The notes under the pieces were generated by a model. That model was not told the origin of the DNA and ran no database searches. It saw nothing but the letters and a program-made list of their open reading frames with translations. Shown here piece by piece: positions 8,100-16,295 of a stretch of DNA of 64,000 nt. This stretch comes from Streptomyces sp. NBC_01351 (GTDB lineage: Bacteria; Actinomycetota; Actinomycetes; Streptomycetales; Streptomycetaceae), in NCBI RefSeq assembly GCF_036237315.1, contig NZ_CP108356.1, positions 4,779,501-4,843,500 of the forward strand, read 5' to 3'. The position numbers were made by a program, and so were the translations under genes. The first letter of the stretch is position 1. Every line of letters begins with the position of its first letter.

Positions 8100-9359
8100 T
8101 CAGCCGCGGGCGGCCCGGCGACGGCCTCGGCCGGTCACCACCAGCAGCAGCACACAGCCACCGAGCAGCGCCGACATGAACAGGCCCACGCCCCTGACCC
8201 CGCCGAACGCCAGGGGGATCTGCGCGCCCACCCCGCCGCCGATGTTGAGGGTGAAGCCGTACAGCGCCGTCGCCATGACCCCGTGGGCCGTGCCCGCCGC
8301 CGTACCGATCTCCTGCACCACCGCGGGCCCGATCGCGGCCACGCCCAGCATGAACAGGAACAGCGCCGCGGCCAGCCCCGTGGCCGTGCCGCCGAACAGC
8401 CCGGCGCCGCAGATCCCCGCCGCCGCCACCGCGAAGGCCCCGGCCCCGCGCGGCCGCGCCGGGATCCGGCCGAGCAGCGGAGCCACGAGCACGCCCAGCA
8501 CCAGTGCGGGGATCGCCGTGGCGCGCAGCGTCAGCATAGCCTGCCCGTCACCGACCAGTTCGGCCGGACCGTAGAGCTGCACACTCGTGTACACGGCGGT
8601 CATGGTGCTGGAGCAGGTGAAGCCGACGACGTACAGCGGCAGCAGGCCCGCCCACAGCCTCCTGCGGCCGGCACCCGCCCGGGAAGCGGCGTCCGCACCC
8701 GCCTCCGGGTCCACCGGATCGAGCACCCGGCGCAGGATCCAGGCCCCCACCACCAGCAGCGGCGCGGTCACCCAGAAGGTGCCCCGCCAGCCGACGACGG
8801 CGGCCAGCAGCTGCGATTCCACTTGACCGGCGACGATCGTGCCCGCCATGCAGGCGGACACGATCGTGAGCGCGGTCGGCAGCTTCGACGCCGGCACGTG
8901 CGCGTTCAGGTACGCGTACACCAGCGGTACGTACACACCGGCGAACAGGCCCTGCCCCGCGCGCAACGCCAGCCCCGCCCCAAAGGAATCGGCCAGCGGC
9001 ACGCAGGCGGTGACCACGGCCAGCGCGCCGACCCCGGCCACCAGCACGGCCCGGGTGCCGAACCGCCGGGCCAGCGCCCCGCTGAACAGCGAGACGATCG
9101 CGTACGTCACCGCGTACGCGGAGGTCGCCCACGTCGCCGACGCCTGGTCCACCCCCCAGGCCCGCCCGATGTCCGGCAGCAGCGGAATCGCCACGTACAG
9201 CTGACCCACCACCAGCATCCCCAACAACGAGATGGCCGCGACCACGGGCGCGACCGACGGCCCCGCCGGCAGGGCGGGACCGGTCGCGCCGCGCGGAGCG
9301 GCCGGGGCCCGGGAGGGGGAACGGTCGGTGACCGGAGGAAAGTCCGTGCGATGACTCAT
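8100..9359 (-). CDS. MFS exporter, 12-helix drug/sugar efflux type
   Basis: 419 residues from ATG 9359, preferred over the ATG 24 bp further up because AGGAG sits at the right distance. Residues 1-40 are a proline/arginine-rich cytoplasmic tail, followed by about 12 hydrophobic segments. LLPDIGRAWGV and ALARRFGTRAVLV match the loop motifs of the MFS efflux group (AraJ/chloramphenicol-resistance-like). It starts 66 bp after the FMN reductase gene and is probably co-transcribed with it. It is the second exporter of the locus; having two from different MFS families suggests export of more than one compound, or an uptake/export pair. Confidence 0.85.
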   Translation of the reverse strand: MSHRTDFPPVTDRSPSRAPAAPRGATGPALPAGPSVAPVVAAISLLGMLVVGQLYVAIPLLPDIGRAWGVDQASATWATSAYAVTYAIVSLFSGALARRFGTRAVLVAGVGALAVVTACVPLADSFGAGLALRAGQGLFAGVYVPLVYAYLNAHVPASKLPTALTIVSACMAGTIVAGQVESQLLAAVVGWRGTFWVTAPLLVVGAWILRRVLDPVDPEAGADAASRAGAGRRRLWAGLLPLYVVGFTCSSTMTAVYTSVQLYGPAELVGDGQAMLTLRATAIPALVLGVLVAPLLGRIPARPRGAGAFAVAAAGICGAGLFGGTATGLAAALFLFMLGVAAIGPAVVQEIGTAAGTAHGVMATALYGFTLNIGGGVGAQIPLAFGGVRGVGLFMSALLGGCVLLLVVTGRGRRRAARG

Positions 9360-9425
9360 TGCTGCTCCTGGGCTGCGGTGCACCCCAGGAGGGTGGGCCG
9401 GGGACGGAAGGGGGTGGGCCGGCGG

Positions 9426-10007
9426 TCAGCCGCCGTACGGGGCGAGGGCCTTCTTGGCCTTCAGCGCGGTGCCCCACCACTCCAGGGAGTCGAGGAGGGT
9501 CTTGGCCGCGGCCTCCGCCTGGGTGGGGTCGATCAGGGTGCCCTGCTCGTCGAACTGCCCCCACGGACCGTGGAAGCCGACGGTGTCGCGGACGGTGACC
9601 GTGTGGCACTCGGCGAAGACCTGGCGCAGCTGCTCGACGGCGCGCATGCCGCCCGCGAGACCGCCGTAACCGACGAAGCCGACCGGCTTCGCGTGCCACT
9701 CGGTGGTGTGCCAGTCGATCAGGGTCTTCAGCGAGGCCGGGAAGGAGTGGTTGTACTCCGGGGTGACCACGACGAACGCGTCGGCGGCGGCCAGTCGCGG
9801 GGAGACACCGGCGAGCACGGCCTTGACCTCGTCCGAGGGCGTCTGCGACAGCTGGTGGGGCAGGTCGTGCTCGATCAGGTCGATCACGTCGATGTTCAGG
9901 CCCTCCCGCTGACGGGCGAACTCGGAGAACCAGTTCGCGATGATCGGGCCGAAGCGCCCCTCGCGGACACTGGCGATGATGACCGCGACACGAAGCGGCT
10001 CAGACAT
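9426..10007 (-). CDS. NADPH-dependent FMN reductase family protein
   Basis: 193 residues with a strong GGAGGT site before ATG 10007. VAVIIASVREGRFGP is the FMN-binding loop, and VVVTPEYNHSFPASLK is the hallmark of the NADPH-dependent FMN reductase/azoreductase family. It would supply reduced FMN or reduce quinones or azo compounds in the cytoplasm. It is the first gene of a two-gene unit with the following exporter and carries a copy of the locus-specific box about 124 bp upstream. With two WrbA-like proteins it gives three flavodoxin-fold reductases within 5 kb. Confidence 0.9.
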   Translation of the reverse strand: MSEPLRVAVIIASVREGRFGPIIANWFSEFARQREGLNIDVIDLIEHDLPHQLSQTPSDEVKAVLAGVSPRLAAADAFVVVTPEYNHSFPASLKTLIDWHTTEWHAKPVGFVGYGGLAGGMRAVEQLRQVFAECHTVTVRDTVGFHGPWGQFDEQGTLIDPTQAEAAAKTLLDSLEWWGTALKAKKALAPYGG

Positions 10008-10130
10008 GGAAATACCTCCGGATGTATACGGCGATGTCCGGGCCGTACCGGTGACGGACGGCGGCACGGGCCCGCGCTGGTGTAACCCACCATTGCCAGA
10101 GCGCACGGAAAGATCAACTCCGCAGGGGGG

Positions 10131-10140
10131 AGTACGTCAG
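10131..10140 (-). promoter_or_regulatory. Third copy of the agtacgtcag box
   Basis: The 10-mer agtacgtcag, shared with the boxes at 7987 and 8029, lies 124 bp upstream of the FMN reductase start in the 179-bp gap after chorismate synthase. Two independent promoters of the locus carrying the same box is the main argument for a shared regulator. Confidence 0.4.
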
Positions 10141-10186
10141 CTTCCCGCCGAACCCACGGCCGAAGGCAGCCACGTACGACCGCCCC

Positions 10187-11371
10187 TCACCGGATGCGCA
10201 AGTGGTCCAGGTACGACCGGAGGTTGCGCCGGGTCTCCGGGACCGAATCCCCGCCGAACTTCTCCACGACCGCGTCGGCCAGCACCAGCGCCACCATCGC
10301 CTCGGCCACGATCCCGGCGGCCGGCACGGCACACACGTCGGACCGCTGGTGGTGCGCGGCAGCCGCCTCACCGGTCGCCACGTCCACGGTGGCGAGCGCC
10401 TTCGGCACCGTGGCGATCGGCTTCATGGCGGCCCGTACGCGCAACAGCTCGCCCGTGCTCAGCCCGCCCTCGGTGCCGCCGGCACGCCCGGAGGTCCGCT
10501 TGATCCCCTCCGGCGTGCGGGCCATCTCGTCGTGCGCCCGCGACCCGGGCACCCGGGCCAGCTCGAAGCCGTCGCCGACCTCCACGCCCTTGATGGCCTG
10601 GATCCCCATCAGCGCAGCGGCCAGACGCGCGTCGAGCCGACGGTCCCAGTGGACGTGCGATCCGAGTCCCACGGGGACCCCGTACGCCAGCACCTCCACC
10701 ACGCCACCGAGGGTGTCGCCGTCCTTGTGCGCCCGGTCGATCTCGGCCGCCATCGCCTCGGAAGCATCCGCGTCCAGACAGCGCACCGGGTCGGCATCGA
10801 GCTCCTCCACATCACCGGGGACCGGGTACAGCCCGCGCGGGGCTCTCGCCCCGCCCAGCTCCACCACGTGCGAAACGATCTCGATCCCGGCGACCTCGGC
10901 CAGGAAGGACCGGGCGACGGCGCCGAGCGCGACCCGCGCGGCGGTCTCCCGGGCGCTGGCACGCTCCAGGACCGGCCGGGCCTCGTCGAAGCCGTACTTC
11001 TGCATCCCGGCGAGATCGGCGTGGCCGGGCCGGGGCCGGGTCAGCGGTGCGCCCCGCCCCGTCCCGGCCGGCTCGGCGGGATCCACGGGATCGGCCGACA
11101 TGACCTTCTCCCACTTCGGCCACTCGCTGTTGCCCACCATGACGGCGACCGGCGAACCCAACGAAAGGCCGTGCCGCACCCCGGCGAGCAGGGTCACCCG
11201 GTCCTGCTCGAACTTCATCCGGGCGCCGCGGCCGTGGCCGAGCCGCCGGCGGGCCAAGTGCCCGCCCACGAGCCCGGTCGTGACGGGCACGCCGGCGGGA
11301 AGCCCCTCCAGAGTCGCCACCAGCGCCGGTCCGTGCGACTCCCCGGCGGTCAGCCACCGCAACGTGCCCAT
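10187..11371 (-). CDS. aroC: Chorismate synthase (stand-alone copy)
   Basis: 394 residues, full family length. Conserved blocks are [13 protein letters not shown] at the start, [47 protein letters not shown] and the [11 protein letters not shown] region. It converts EPSP to chorismate using reduced FMN, an interesting match to the flavin reductase next door. In Streptomyces the housekeeping copy is normally clustered with shikimate kinase and 3-dehydroquinate synthase; neither is here, so this is probably a second copy that boosts chorismate supply for a specialised pathway. The expected basic and acidic active-site residues appear intact. Its divergent neighbour is the secreted oxidase at 11624. 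Confidence 0.93.
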   Translation of the reverse strand: MGTLRWLTAGESHGPALVATLEGLPAGVPVTTGLVGGHLARRRLGHGRGARMKFEQDRVTLLAGVRHGLSLGSPVAVMVGNSEWPKWEKVMSADPVDPAEPAGTGRGAPLTRPRPGHADLAGMQKYGFDEARPVLERASARETAARVALGAVARSFLAEVAGIEIVSHVVELGGARAPRGLYPVPGDVEELDADPVRCLDADASEAMAAEIDRAHKDGDTLGGVVEVLAYGVPVGLGSHVHWDRRLDARLAAALMGIQAIKGVEVGDGFELARVPGSRAHDEMARTPEGIKRTSGRAGGTEGGLSTGELLRVRAAMKPIATVPKALATVDVATGEAAAAHHQRSDVCAVPAAGIVAEAMVALVLADAVVEKFGGDSVPETRRNLRSYLDHLRIR

Positions 11372-11623
11372 TTCGGACGATCACCCCTGCTCATTGATCC
11401 GGAGCGCCACCGTAGGCAGCGCCCCGCGCCGGACCGCCGGCCCCGCCCCGATTCCGTCAGCTCACCCGAGGGCGCCGGGGGCGGCACCCGGATGGTGACG
11501 GACTAGCGCCCGACCCGGACCGTGATCCGGTGCCGTCGCCGAAGCTGCAAGGACTCAACGTCCTCGTCCTGCACGCCAGGACGCCCTTGTCCCGCACGCG
11601 GGACGGAACGGAGTGTGGTCCAG

Positions 11624-13147
11624 GTGCTCAGCAGGCGTTCGCTCATCCGCGCCGGGGCCGGCATCGGTGCCGCCGCCGCACTGACCGCCGGCAGCGGTGG
11701 GCGCACGCCCGCACGGGCCGCCGGCGCCGCCCCCTGGAAGTCCCTGCAGAGCGGACTGTCCGGCCGGCTCGTCCTGCCCTCCGACCCGACGTACGCCACC
11801 GCCAAGCAGCTCCAGCTGGCCCAGTTCGACGCGATCCACCCGCAGGCCATCGCCTACTGCACCAGCGAGGCCGACGTGGCCGCGTGCGTACGCTTCGCCC
11901 AGGACCACGCCCTCGCCCCCGCGGTGCGCAGCGGCGGGCACAGCCAGGCGGGCTACTCGACCACCCCGGGTCTGGTCATCGACGTCTCCCGGCTCAACGC
12001 CGTCCGCCCAGGAGACACCGTCCACCTGGGCCCCGGCAGCCAGGGCGTGGACGTCCTCGACGCGCTCTCGCCCCACGGCATCCAGGTGGCGTCCGGTACC
12101 TGCCCCACCGTCGCGGTGGGCGGCTGGCTCCAGGGAGGCGGACTCGGCTTCGCGTCCCGCAAGTTCGGCATGGGCTCCGACCGGCTGGTCTCGGCCCGGG
12201 TCGTCCTGGCCAACGGCCGTACCGTGCGCGCCTCGCAGGACGAGCACCCCGATCTGTACTGGGCCCTGCGCGGTGGCGGCGGCGGCAACTTCGGCGTCGT
12301 CACGGACTTCGAGGTGCGGCCGGTCCAGATCCCGTCCCTCACCACCTACAACCTCACCTTCACCTGGGCGGACGCCGTCCAGGTGATCCTGGCCTGGCAG
12401 GACTGGATCGCCACCGCGCCGCGGGAGCTCTCCTCGGAGCTGATGTTCCTGCTGTCCACCGACGCGCCCGCGGGCACCGAGCCGTACGTCGTCCTCACCG
12501 GCGCCTACGCCGGTCCGCAGGCCGCCTGCGACCGTGCCCTCGACCGGCTCGTGGCCGCCGTCGGCCGGCCCAGCGCCACCCGGCAGGTCGCGGAACTCCC
12601 GTATCAGCAGGCGATGATGAACGTCTTCGGCTGCGGCACCAAGACCGTCACCGAGTGCCACCGGATCGGCTACTCGCCCGACGCCCAGCTGCCCCGCGAC
12701 AACTACTCGACCGGTCGCAACCTGTTCTTCTCCCGGGCATGGACCCGCACCGCGGCCGAGGCGGCCCTGGGAGCCTTCGCGGACGATATCCGCCCCGGCC
12801 AGTTCCGCTTCATGGGCCTTTTCGCCTACGCCGGGAAGATCAACGACGTCGCCCCGACCGCCACCGCCTTCGTCCACCGCGACGCGCTCTTCAACGCCGG
12901 CTACTCGGTGGGCCTCACCCGCCCGGACCTCGGCCAGGACGAGAAGGACCGCGGCCAGGCCTGGGTGGACAACGGCTTCACCACGCTGGACCCGTACTCG
13001 ACGCACCGGTCGTACCAGAACTACATGGACCCGGCCCTGACGAACTGGCGCCAGGCCTACTACGGCCAGAACTACTCCCGGCTCCGCTCGGTCAAGCGCG
13101 CGTACGACCCGCACCGCTTCTTCCGCTTCGCCCAGGGCATCGACTGA
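11624..13147 (+). CDS. Secreted FAD-linked oxidase, berberine-bridge-enzyme type
   Basis: 507 residues if started at GTG 11624, which has GGAG 10 nt upstream; longer starts add arginine-rich sequence without homology character. The N-terminus SRRSLIRAGAGIGAAAALTA is a twin-arginine export signal. RSGGHSQAG supplies the histidine, and GTCPTVAVGG the cysteine, expected for bicovalent FAD attachment in the BBE group. The C-terminus YDPHRFFRFAQGI is the typical family ending. Substrates in this family are alkaloids, sugars, or polyketide and aromatic products. Being exported and next to the 2-11 kb locus, it could oxidise the exported product, but it may equally be an independent gene. Confidence 0.88.
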   Translation: MLSRRSLIRAGAGIGAAAALTAGSGGRTPARAAGAAPWKSLQSGLSGRLVLPSDPTYATAKQLQLAQFDAIHPQAIAYCTSEADVAACVRFAQDHALAPAVRSGGHSQAGYSTTPGLVIDVSRLNAVRPGDTVHLGPGSQGVDVLDALSPHGIQVASGTCPTVAVGGWLQGGGLGFASRKFGMGSDRLVSARVVLANGRTVRASQDEHPDLYWALRGGGGGNFGVVTDFEVRPVQIPSLTTYNLTFTWADAVQVILAWQDWIATAPRELSSELMFLLSTDAPAGTEPYVVLTGAYAGPQAACDRALDRLVAAVGRPSATRQVAELPYQQAMMNVFGCGTKTVTECHRIGYSPDAQLPRDNYSTGRNLFFSRAWTRTAAEAALGAFADDIRPGQFRFMGLFAYAGKINDVAPTATAFVHRDALFNAGYSVGLTRPDLGQDEKDRGQAWVDNGFTTLDPYSTHRSYQNYMDPALTNWRQAYYGQNYSRLRSVKRAYDPHRFFRFAQGID

Positions 13148-13163
13148 CGGCGCGGCCGGCGCG

Positions 13164-13183
13164 GCCGGTCCGGCCGGACCGGC
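13164..13183. terminator. Palindrome between convergent oxidase and regulator genes
   Basis: Perfect 20-nt palindrome (8-bp arms around GGCC) in the 75-bp gap between the stops at 13147 and 13223. It is a weak terminator candidate embedded in simple GGCCGGC-rich sequence. Confidence 0.45.
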
Positions 13184-13222
13184 GGACCTGGCCGACCCGG
13201 CCGGCCTCGGAGCCGAAGCGGT

Positions 13223-14296
13223 TCAGGCGTACCGGGCCGCCGTCGCCGCGAGGGAGGCCTTGATGCGGGCCCGCAGCGCGGGAGGCCCCAGGACCTCGGC
13301 GTCGGCCGCCAGGGCCAGGAACTGGGCCTCCGCGTGCGACGGCGACTCGATCGGGAGCACCGCCCGGGTCCAGCCCGGCAGTTCGGGGTCCGGCTCGCCG
13401 GTGGCGGCCAGCGCCCGGGCCTGGGCGCCCGCCAGCCGGTCGGCCGCGCGCGCGGAAAGGCGTACGACGGCCTCCTCCGGGTGGAGCCGTTCGTGGAAGT
13501 CGGCCTGGGCACGGCGCCAGTGGTCCGCCAGGTCGAAGCCCTCCGGCAGCTCCGCCACCTCCTCGGTCTCGGCGACCCGCAGGATCTGGTCCACGCGGTA
13601 GGTACGGGGCCCGGCCGGCCCCGCCGCGGCCGCCTGGCCGGCCGCGGCCGTCGGGCCCGCCGTGTCGGCCGGGCCCGCCGTGTCCGCTGCATTGGCCGGG
13701 CCCGCCGCGTCGGCCGCGTCGGCCGGGCCCGCCACCAGGTACCAGCGGCCCGCCTTGAGGACCAGCCCGTAGGGCGCGAGGCGGCGGTCCACCTCCCGCG
13801 GTTCCTTCCAGCGCCGGTAGCGCACCTCGACCACCCGGCCCCGCCACACCGAGTCGGCCACCTGCGCGAGGTACGGGGTCTCCTCGTGCTCCGCGTACCA
13901 GCCCGGTGCGTCCAGGTGGAAGCGCAGCCGCATCCGGTCGGCCTGGGCGCGCAGTTCGGGCGGCAGAGCCGCGCGGAGCTTGAGCTGGGCCGCCGACAGG
14001 GCCCGCCCGAGGCCCAGTTCGGCCGCGGGGCCGGGCATTCCGGTCAGGAACAGGGCCTCCGCCTCGCCCGAACTGAGCCCGGTGAGCCGGGTGCGGTACC
14101 CGGCGAGCAGCTGGTAGCCGCCGCTGTGCCCGGCGTCCCCGTAGAGCGGGATCCCCGCGGCGGCCAGCGCCTCCGCGTCGCGGTAGACGGTACGGACGGA
14201 CACCTCCAGCTCCCGCGCGAGCTCGGCGGCGGTCATCCGCCCGCGGGTCTGGAGCAGCAGCAGGATCGAGAGCAGGCGGCTGGACTTCACTGACAC
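13223..14296 (-). CDS. YafY-type transcriptional regulator (HTH_11 + WYL domain)
   Basis: 357 residues. An N-terminal winged helix (LLQTRGRMTAAELARELEVS, then VRTVYRDAEALAAAG) is followed by a WYL domain (RVVEVRYRRWKEPREVDRRLAPYGLVLKAG, then RWYLVAG). Right after WYLVAG there is a ~40-residue Ala/Gly/Pro/Thr/Asp tract (residues ~193-232, DNA ~13608-13720) built from repeated GGGCCCGCC-type units. This is unusual inside a WYL domain and looks like an expanded minisatellite. The GTG start lies inside a perfect inverted repeat (14283-14313), so the gene probably represses itself and the divergent gene, and the message may be leaderless. Confidence 0.87.
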   Translation of the reverse strand: MSVKSSRLLSILLLLQTRGRMTAAELARELEVSVRTVYRDAEALAAAGIPLYGDAGHSGGYQLLAGYRTRLTGLSSGEAEALFLTGMPGPAAELGLGRALSAAQLKLRAALPPELRAQADRMRLRFHLDAPGWYAEHEETPYLAQVADSVWRGRVVEVRYRRWKEPREVDRRLAPYGLVLKAGRWYLVAGPADAADAAGPANAADTAGPADTAGPTAAAGQAAAAGPAGPRTYRVDQILRVAETEEVAELPEGFDLADHWRRAQADFHERLHPEEAVVRLSARAADRLAGAQARALAATGEPDPELPGWTRAVLPIESPSHAEAQFLALAADAEVLGPPALRARIKASLAATAARYA

Positions 14297-14313
14297 ATGG
14301 TGTCAGTGAAGTC
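14283..14313. promoter_or_regulatory. Perfect operator palindrome overlapping the WYL regulator start
   Basis: 14-bp arms (14283-14296 and 14300-14313) separated by ATG; the core is TGACAC-N3-GTGTCA. It covers the regulator's own GTG codon (14296-14294) and lies 17 bp before the start of the divergent gene at 14330. Its symmetry and position are those of an autoregulatory dimer site. Confidence 0.75.
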
Positions 14314-14329
14314 CTCCTACGGTCCTCGC

Positions 14330-14782
14330 ATGAACGATTTCGATTTCGCGGTCGGCAGCTGGAACGTGACCAACCGCTGGCGCACCGACTTCCTCGACCC
14401 GGACAGCGAGTGGGAGGAGTTCCCGGCCGTCTCCCACATCTCGCGGCACTTCGACGGCGGGGCCAGCTTCGACGAGATCGACTTCCCGACGAAGGGCTTC
14501 GGCGGCCTCACCCTGCGGCTGTTCGACCGGGAGCGCGAGGAGTGGTCGCTGTACTGGGCGAGCCGCCGGACGGGCGTCCTGTTCCCGCCCGTCGTCGGAC
14601 GCTTCCACGGCGGCCGGGGCGTCTTCGAGGGCGAGGACACGCACGACGGGAAGGACGTCCGGGTGCGGTTCGTGTGGAGCGGCACCCGCACCGAGACCCC
14701 GCGCTGGGAGCAGTACTTCTCGGTCGACGGGGGCGAGAACTGGCTCCTCAACTGGACGATGGACTTGGAGCGCCGTCCCTGA
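14330..14782 (+). CDS. Small cytoplasmic protein, DUF1579/nitrobindin-like barrel suspected
   Basis: 150 residues from ATG 14330. The opening FDFAVGSWNVTNRWRTDFL resembles the DFLxGxW start of DUF1579 and related ten-stranded barrel proteins; the rest alternates short hydrophobic strands (EWSLYWASRRTGV, VRVRFVWSGTRTE, WLLNWTMDLER). There is no signal peptide or membrane segment. An upstream ATG at 14297 lies inside the operator and was rejected. The gene diverges from the WYL regulator, and such pairs usually mean the regulator controls it. Function unknown; the family assignment is tentative. Confidence 0.7.
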   Translation: MNDFDFAVGSWNVTNRWRTDFLDPDSEWEEFPAVSHISRHFDGGASFDEIDFPTKGFGGLTLRLFDREREEWSLYWASRRTGVLFPPVVGRFHGGRGVFEGEDTHDGKDVRVRFVWSGTRTETPRWEQYFSVDGGENWLLNWTMDLERRP

Positions 14783-14816
14783 AACCGAAAGGGGCCCTGT
14801 AGTCGTCCCTGAATCA

Positions 14817-14863
14817 GTACGCCCGTCCGGCCGGCAACGGGGGAGCCGGCCGGGCGGGCGTAC
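14817..14863. terminator. Bidirectional terminator hairpin
   Basis: 19-bp arms (14817-14835 / 14845-14863) with a single G-T type mismatch and a 9-nt loop, between the plus-strand gene ending at 14782 and the minus-strand gene remnant ending at 14870. Confidence 0.8.
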
Positions 14864-14869
14864 GTCCGC

Positions 14870-14953
14870 TCAGCCGAGCGGCAGGTCCAGGTAGGACGGG
14901 GTCGCCTCGGGCGAGGTGAAGGCGAGCGTCGCGCGCGGCAGGTTCGCGTCTCC
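14870..14953 (-). pseudogene. C-terminal remnant of a gene cut by the IS605-like element
   Basis: An open frame ending in TGA at 14870 runs back to the presumed element edge and reads ANLPRATLAFTSPEATPSY, then LDLPLG. Its ending and the dedicated terminator just beyond (14817-14863) are what a genuine gene 3' end looks like, yet the upstream part is the transposon's right-end hairpin. The parent protein is not recognised, and no clear 5' counterpart was found on the other side of the element. Confidence 0.5.
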
Positions 14954-14959
14954 TTGAAG

Positions 14960-14990
14960 TGCTCTCCCGGCTGAAGTCGGGAGATTCCTG
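14960..14990 (-). ncRNA. Right-end hairpin / putative 3' scaffold end of the TnpB guide RNA
   Basis: Just after the tnpB stop the minus strand forms a 7-bp stem (arms 14978-14984 and 14963-14969). In TnpB systems the reRNA/omega RNA overlaps the tnpB 3' end and finishes at the right-end hairpin, with the guide taken from flanking DNA. By that rule the present guide would be copied from 14953 downward, that is from the disrupted gene's 3' end. The position is by analogy; transcription is untested. Confidence 0.4.
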
Positions 14991-14991
14991 C

Positions 14992-16257
14992 TTACCTTGC
15001 GGTAGCGGGTTTGACGCGCTCGGCGCGCCTGACGACTGCCCTTCCGGCAGCCGGGATGAGCGCGAGGCCCATCCGGTACAGGTGCAAGACATTCAGGGCT
15101 GCGTTGTGGTCGGCGTCGCCCGACCATCCGCAGTCCGGGTTCTTGCACACGAACACGGTCTGACTCTCCCGGTTGCCGGGCGTGGTGCGGCCGCAGACGG
15201 AGCAGTGCCGGGAGGTGCCGGGGGCGGGGACCTTGTGCAGGGTGCCGCCGTGCTGGGCGGTCTTGTACGTCAGCATGGTGATGGTGCGGCCCCATGCCTC
15301 CCCGTGGATGGAGCGGTTGAGCCCGGATTTCTGGGCGACGTTCTTCCCCGGCTCCGTGATGGTTCCCTTGGCGGATTTGACCATGTTCGTGATGGTGAGT
15401 GCTTCGACCACGATGGTGCCGTAGGTGCGGGCGATGGCGGTGGTCGTCTGGTGCTGCCAGTCGAGTGCTCGGCGCTTGGCTTTCGCGCGGAGTCCTGCGA
15501 TCTGGTCGTAGGTGCGGTGCAGCCGGCGGCTGGTGCGCTCGCCGGGCTTGCGGTGGTGCTTACGCTGCGCGGCGCGCTGCTCCAGGTGTAGGAGCTTGGC
15601 CTTCTCTCGATCGGTCAGCCATTCGCCGTGCTCGTACGTTTTGCCGTCCGAGAGGGCGATGGGCACGGTGACGCCCACGTCGATGCCGATGTCCGGTCCC
15701 TGGTGGGGCTCGGGCTTGTCTTCAACGGTCTGGACGCGGAAGGCGATGTGCCAGCCGAGCGCGTCCTTGATCAGCCGGGCCCCGGTGATCCGGTTCTCCG
15801 CGCCTGCGTTCTTGCCGACCGGTAGGTCTTTGGTCCACCGGAAGCGGACCCGGCCCACCTTGGGAATGTTGACCATGCCCCAGCGGCGGTGCACGCGGGT
15901 GATGTTCAGGTCGCGGCCCTGTGGGATGTCCACGGACATCACCGTGCGGAACCGGCCCTTGAAGTTCGGGGCGTCGGCGCGGCCCTCCCAGCAGTTCTTC
16001 CACGCCTGGAAGTACGTCTTGAGTACCGCCTGCGCGGCCTGCGCGGGCAGGACGGCGAGAAAGTCGATGTCCTCGCGGGCCTGGCGAATGGCGGCGTCCG
16101 CGTGTCCGAGCGTCCGCTCTTCCTTCGGCATCATCCGCCACCACGCGTGGAGAAGATTCCACATCGTGCGGGCCGCGTGTGCTTGATCATCCGCCGTGCG
16201 AACCCCGACAGGAGATAGCGAAAGCCGGGCGCGATGCCCGAACTGCCGCTTGACCAG
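14992..16257 (-). CDS. tnpB: TnpB (IS200/IS605 OrfB) RNA-guided nuclease
   Basis: The first ATG is at 16164 (390 residues), but the same frame continues upstream without a stop and reads VKRQFGHRARLSLS, a typical TnpB N-terminus, back to a CTG at 16257 (421 residues); the original start may have mutated. Numbering from ATG 16164, the RuvC residues Asp162 (IGIDVGV), Glu254 (VVEALTI) and Asp352 (GDADHNAA) are all intact. The zinc ribbon CSVCG...CKNPDC is complete. So the nuclease may still be active even though TnpA is not. The protein acts with a guide RNA from the element's right end. Confidence 0.85.
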   Translation of the reverse strand: MVKRQFGHRARLSLSPVGVRTADDQAHAARTMWNLLHAWWRMMPKEERTLGHADAAIRQAREDIDFLAVLPAQAAQAVLKTYFQAWKNCWEGRADAPNFKGRFRTVMSVDIPQGRDLNITRVHRRWGMVNIPKVGRVRFRWTKDLPVGKNAGAENRITGARLIKDALGWHIAFRVQTVEDKPEPHQGPDIGIDVGVTVPIALSDGKTYEHGEWLTDREKAKLLHLEQRAAQRKHHRKPGERTSRRLHRTYDQIAGLRAKAKRRALDWQHQTTTAIARTYGTIVVEALTITNMVKSAKGTITEPGKNVAQKSGLNRSIHGEAWGRTITMLTYKTAQHGGTLHKVPAPGTSRHCSVCGRTTPGNRESQTVFVCKNPDCGWSGDADHNAALNVLHLYRMGLALIPAAGRAVVRRAERVKPATAR

Positions 16258-16295
16258 GGTGTCTTGACTCGCAATCGAGAACCTAGCATTGGTTT

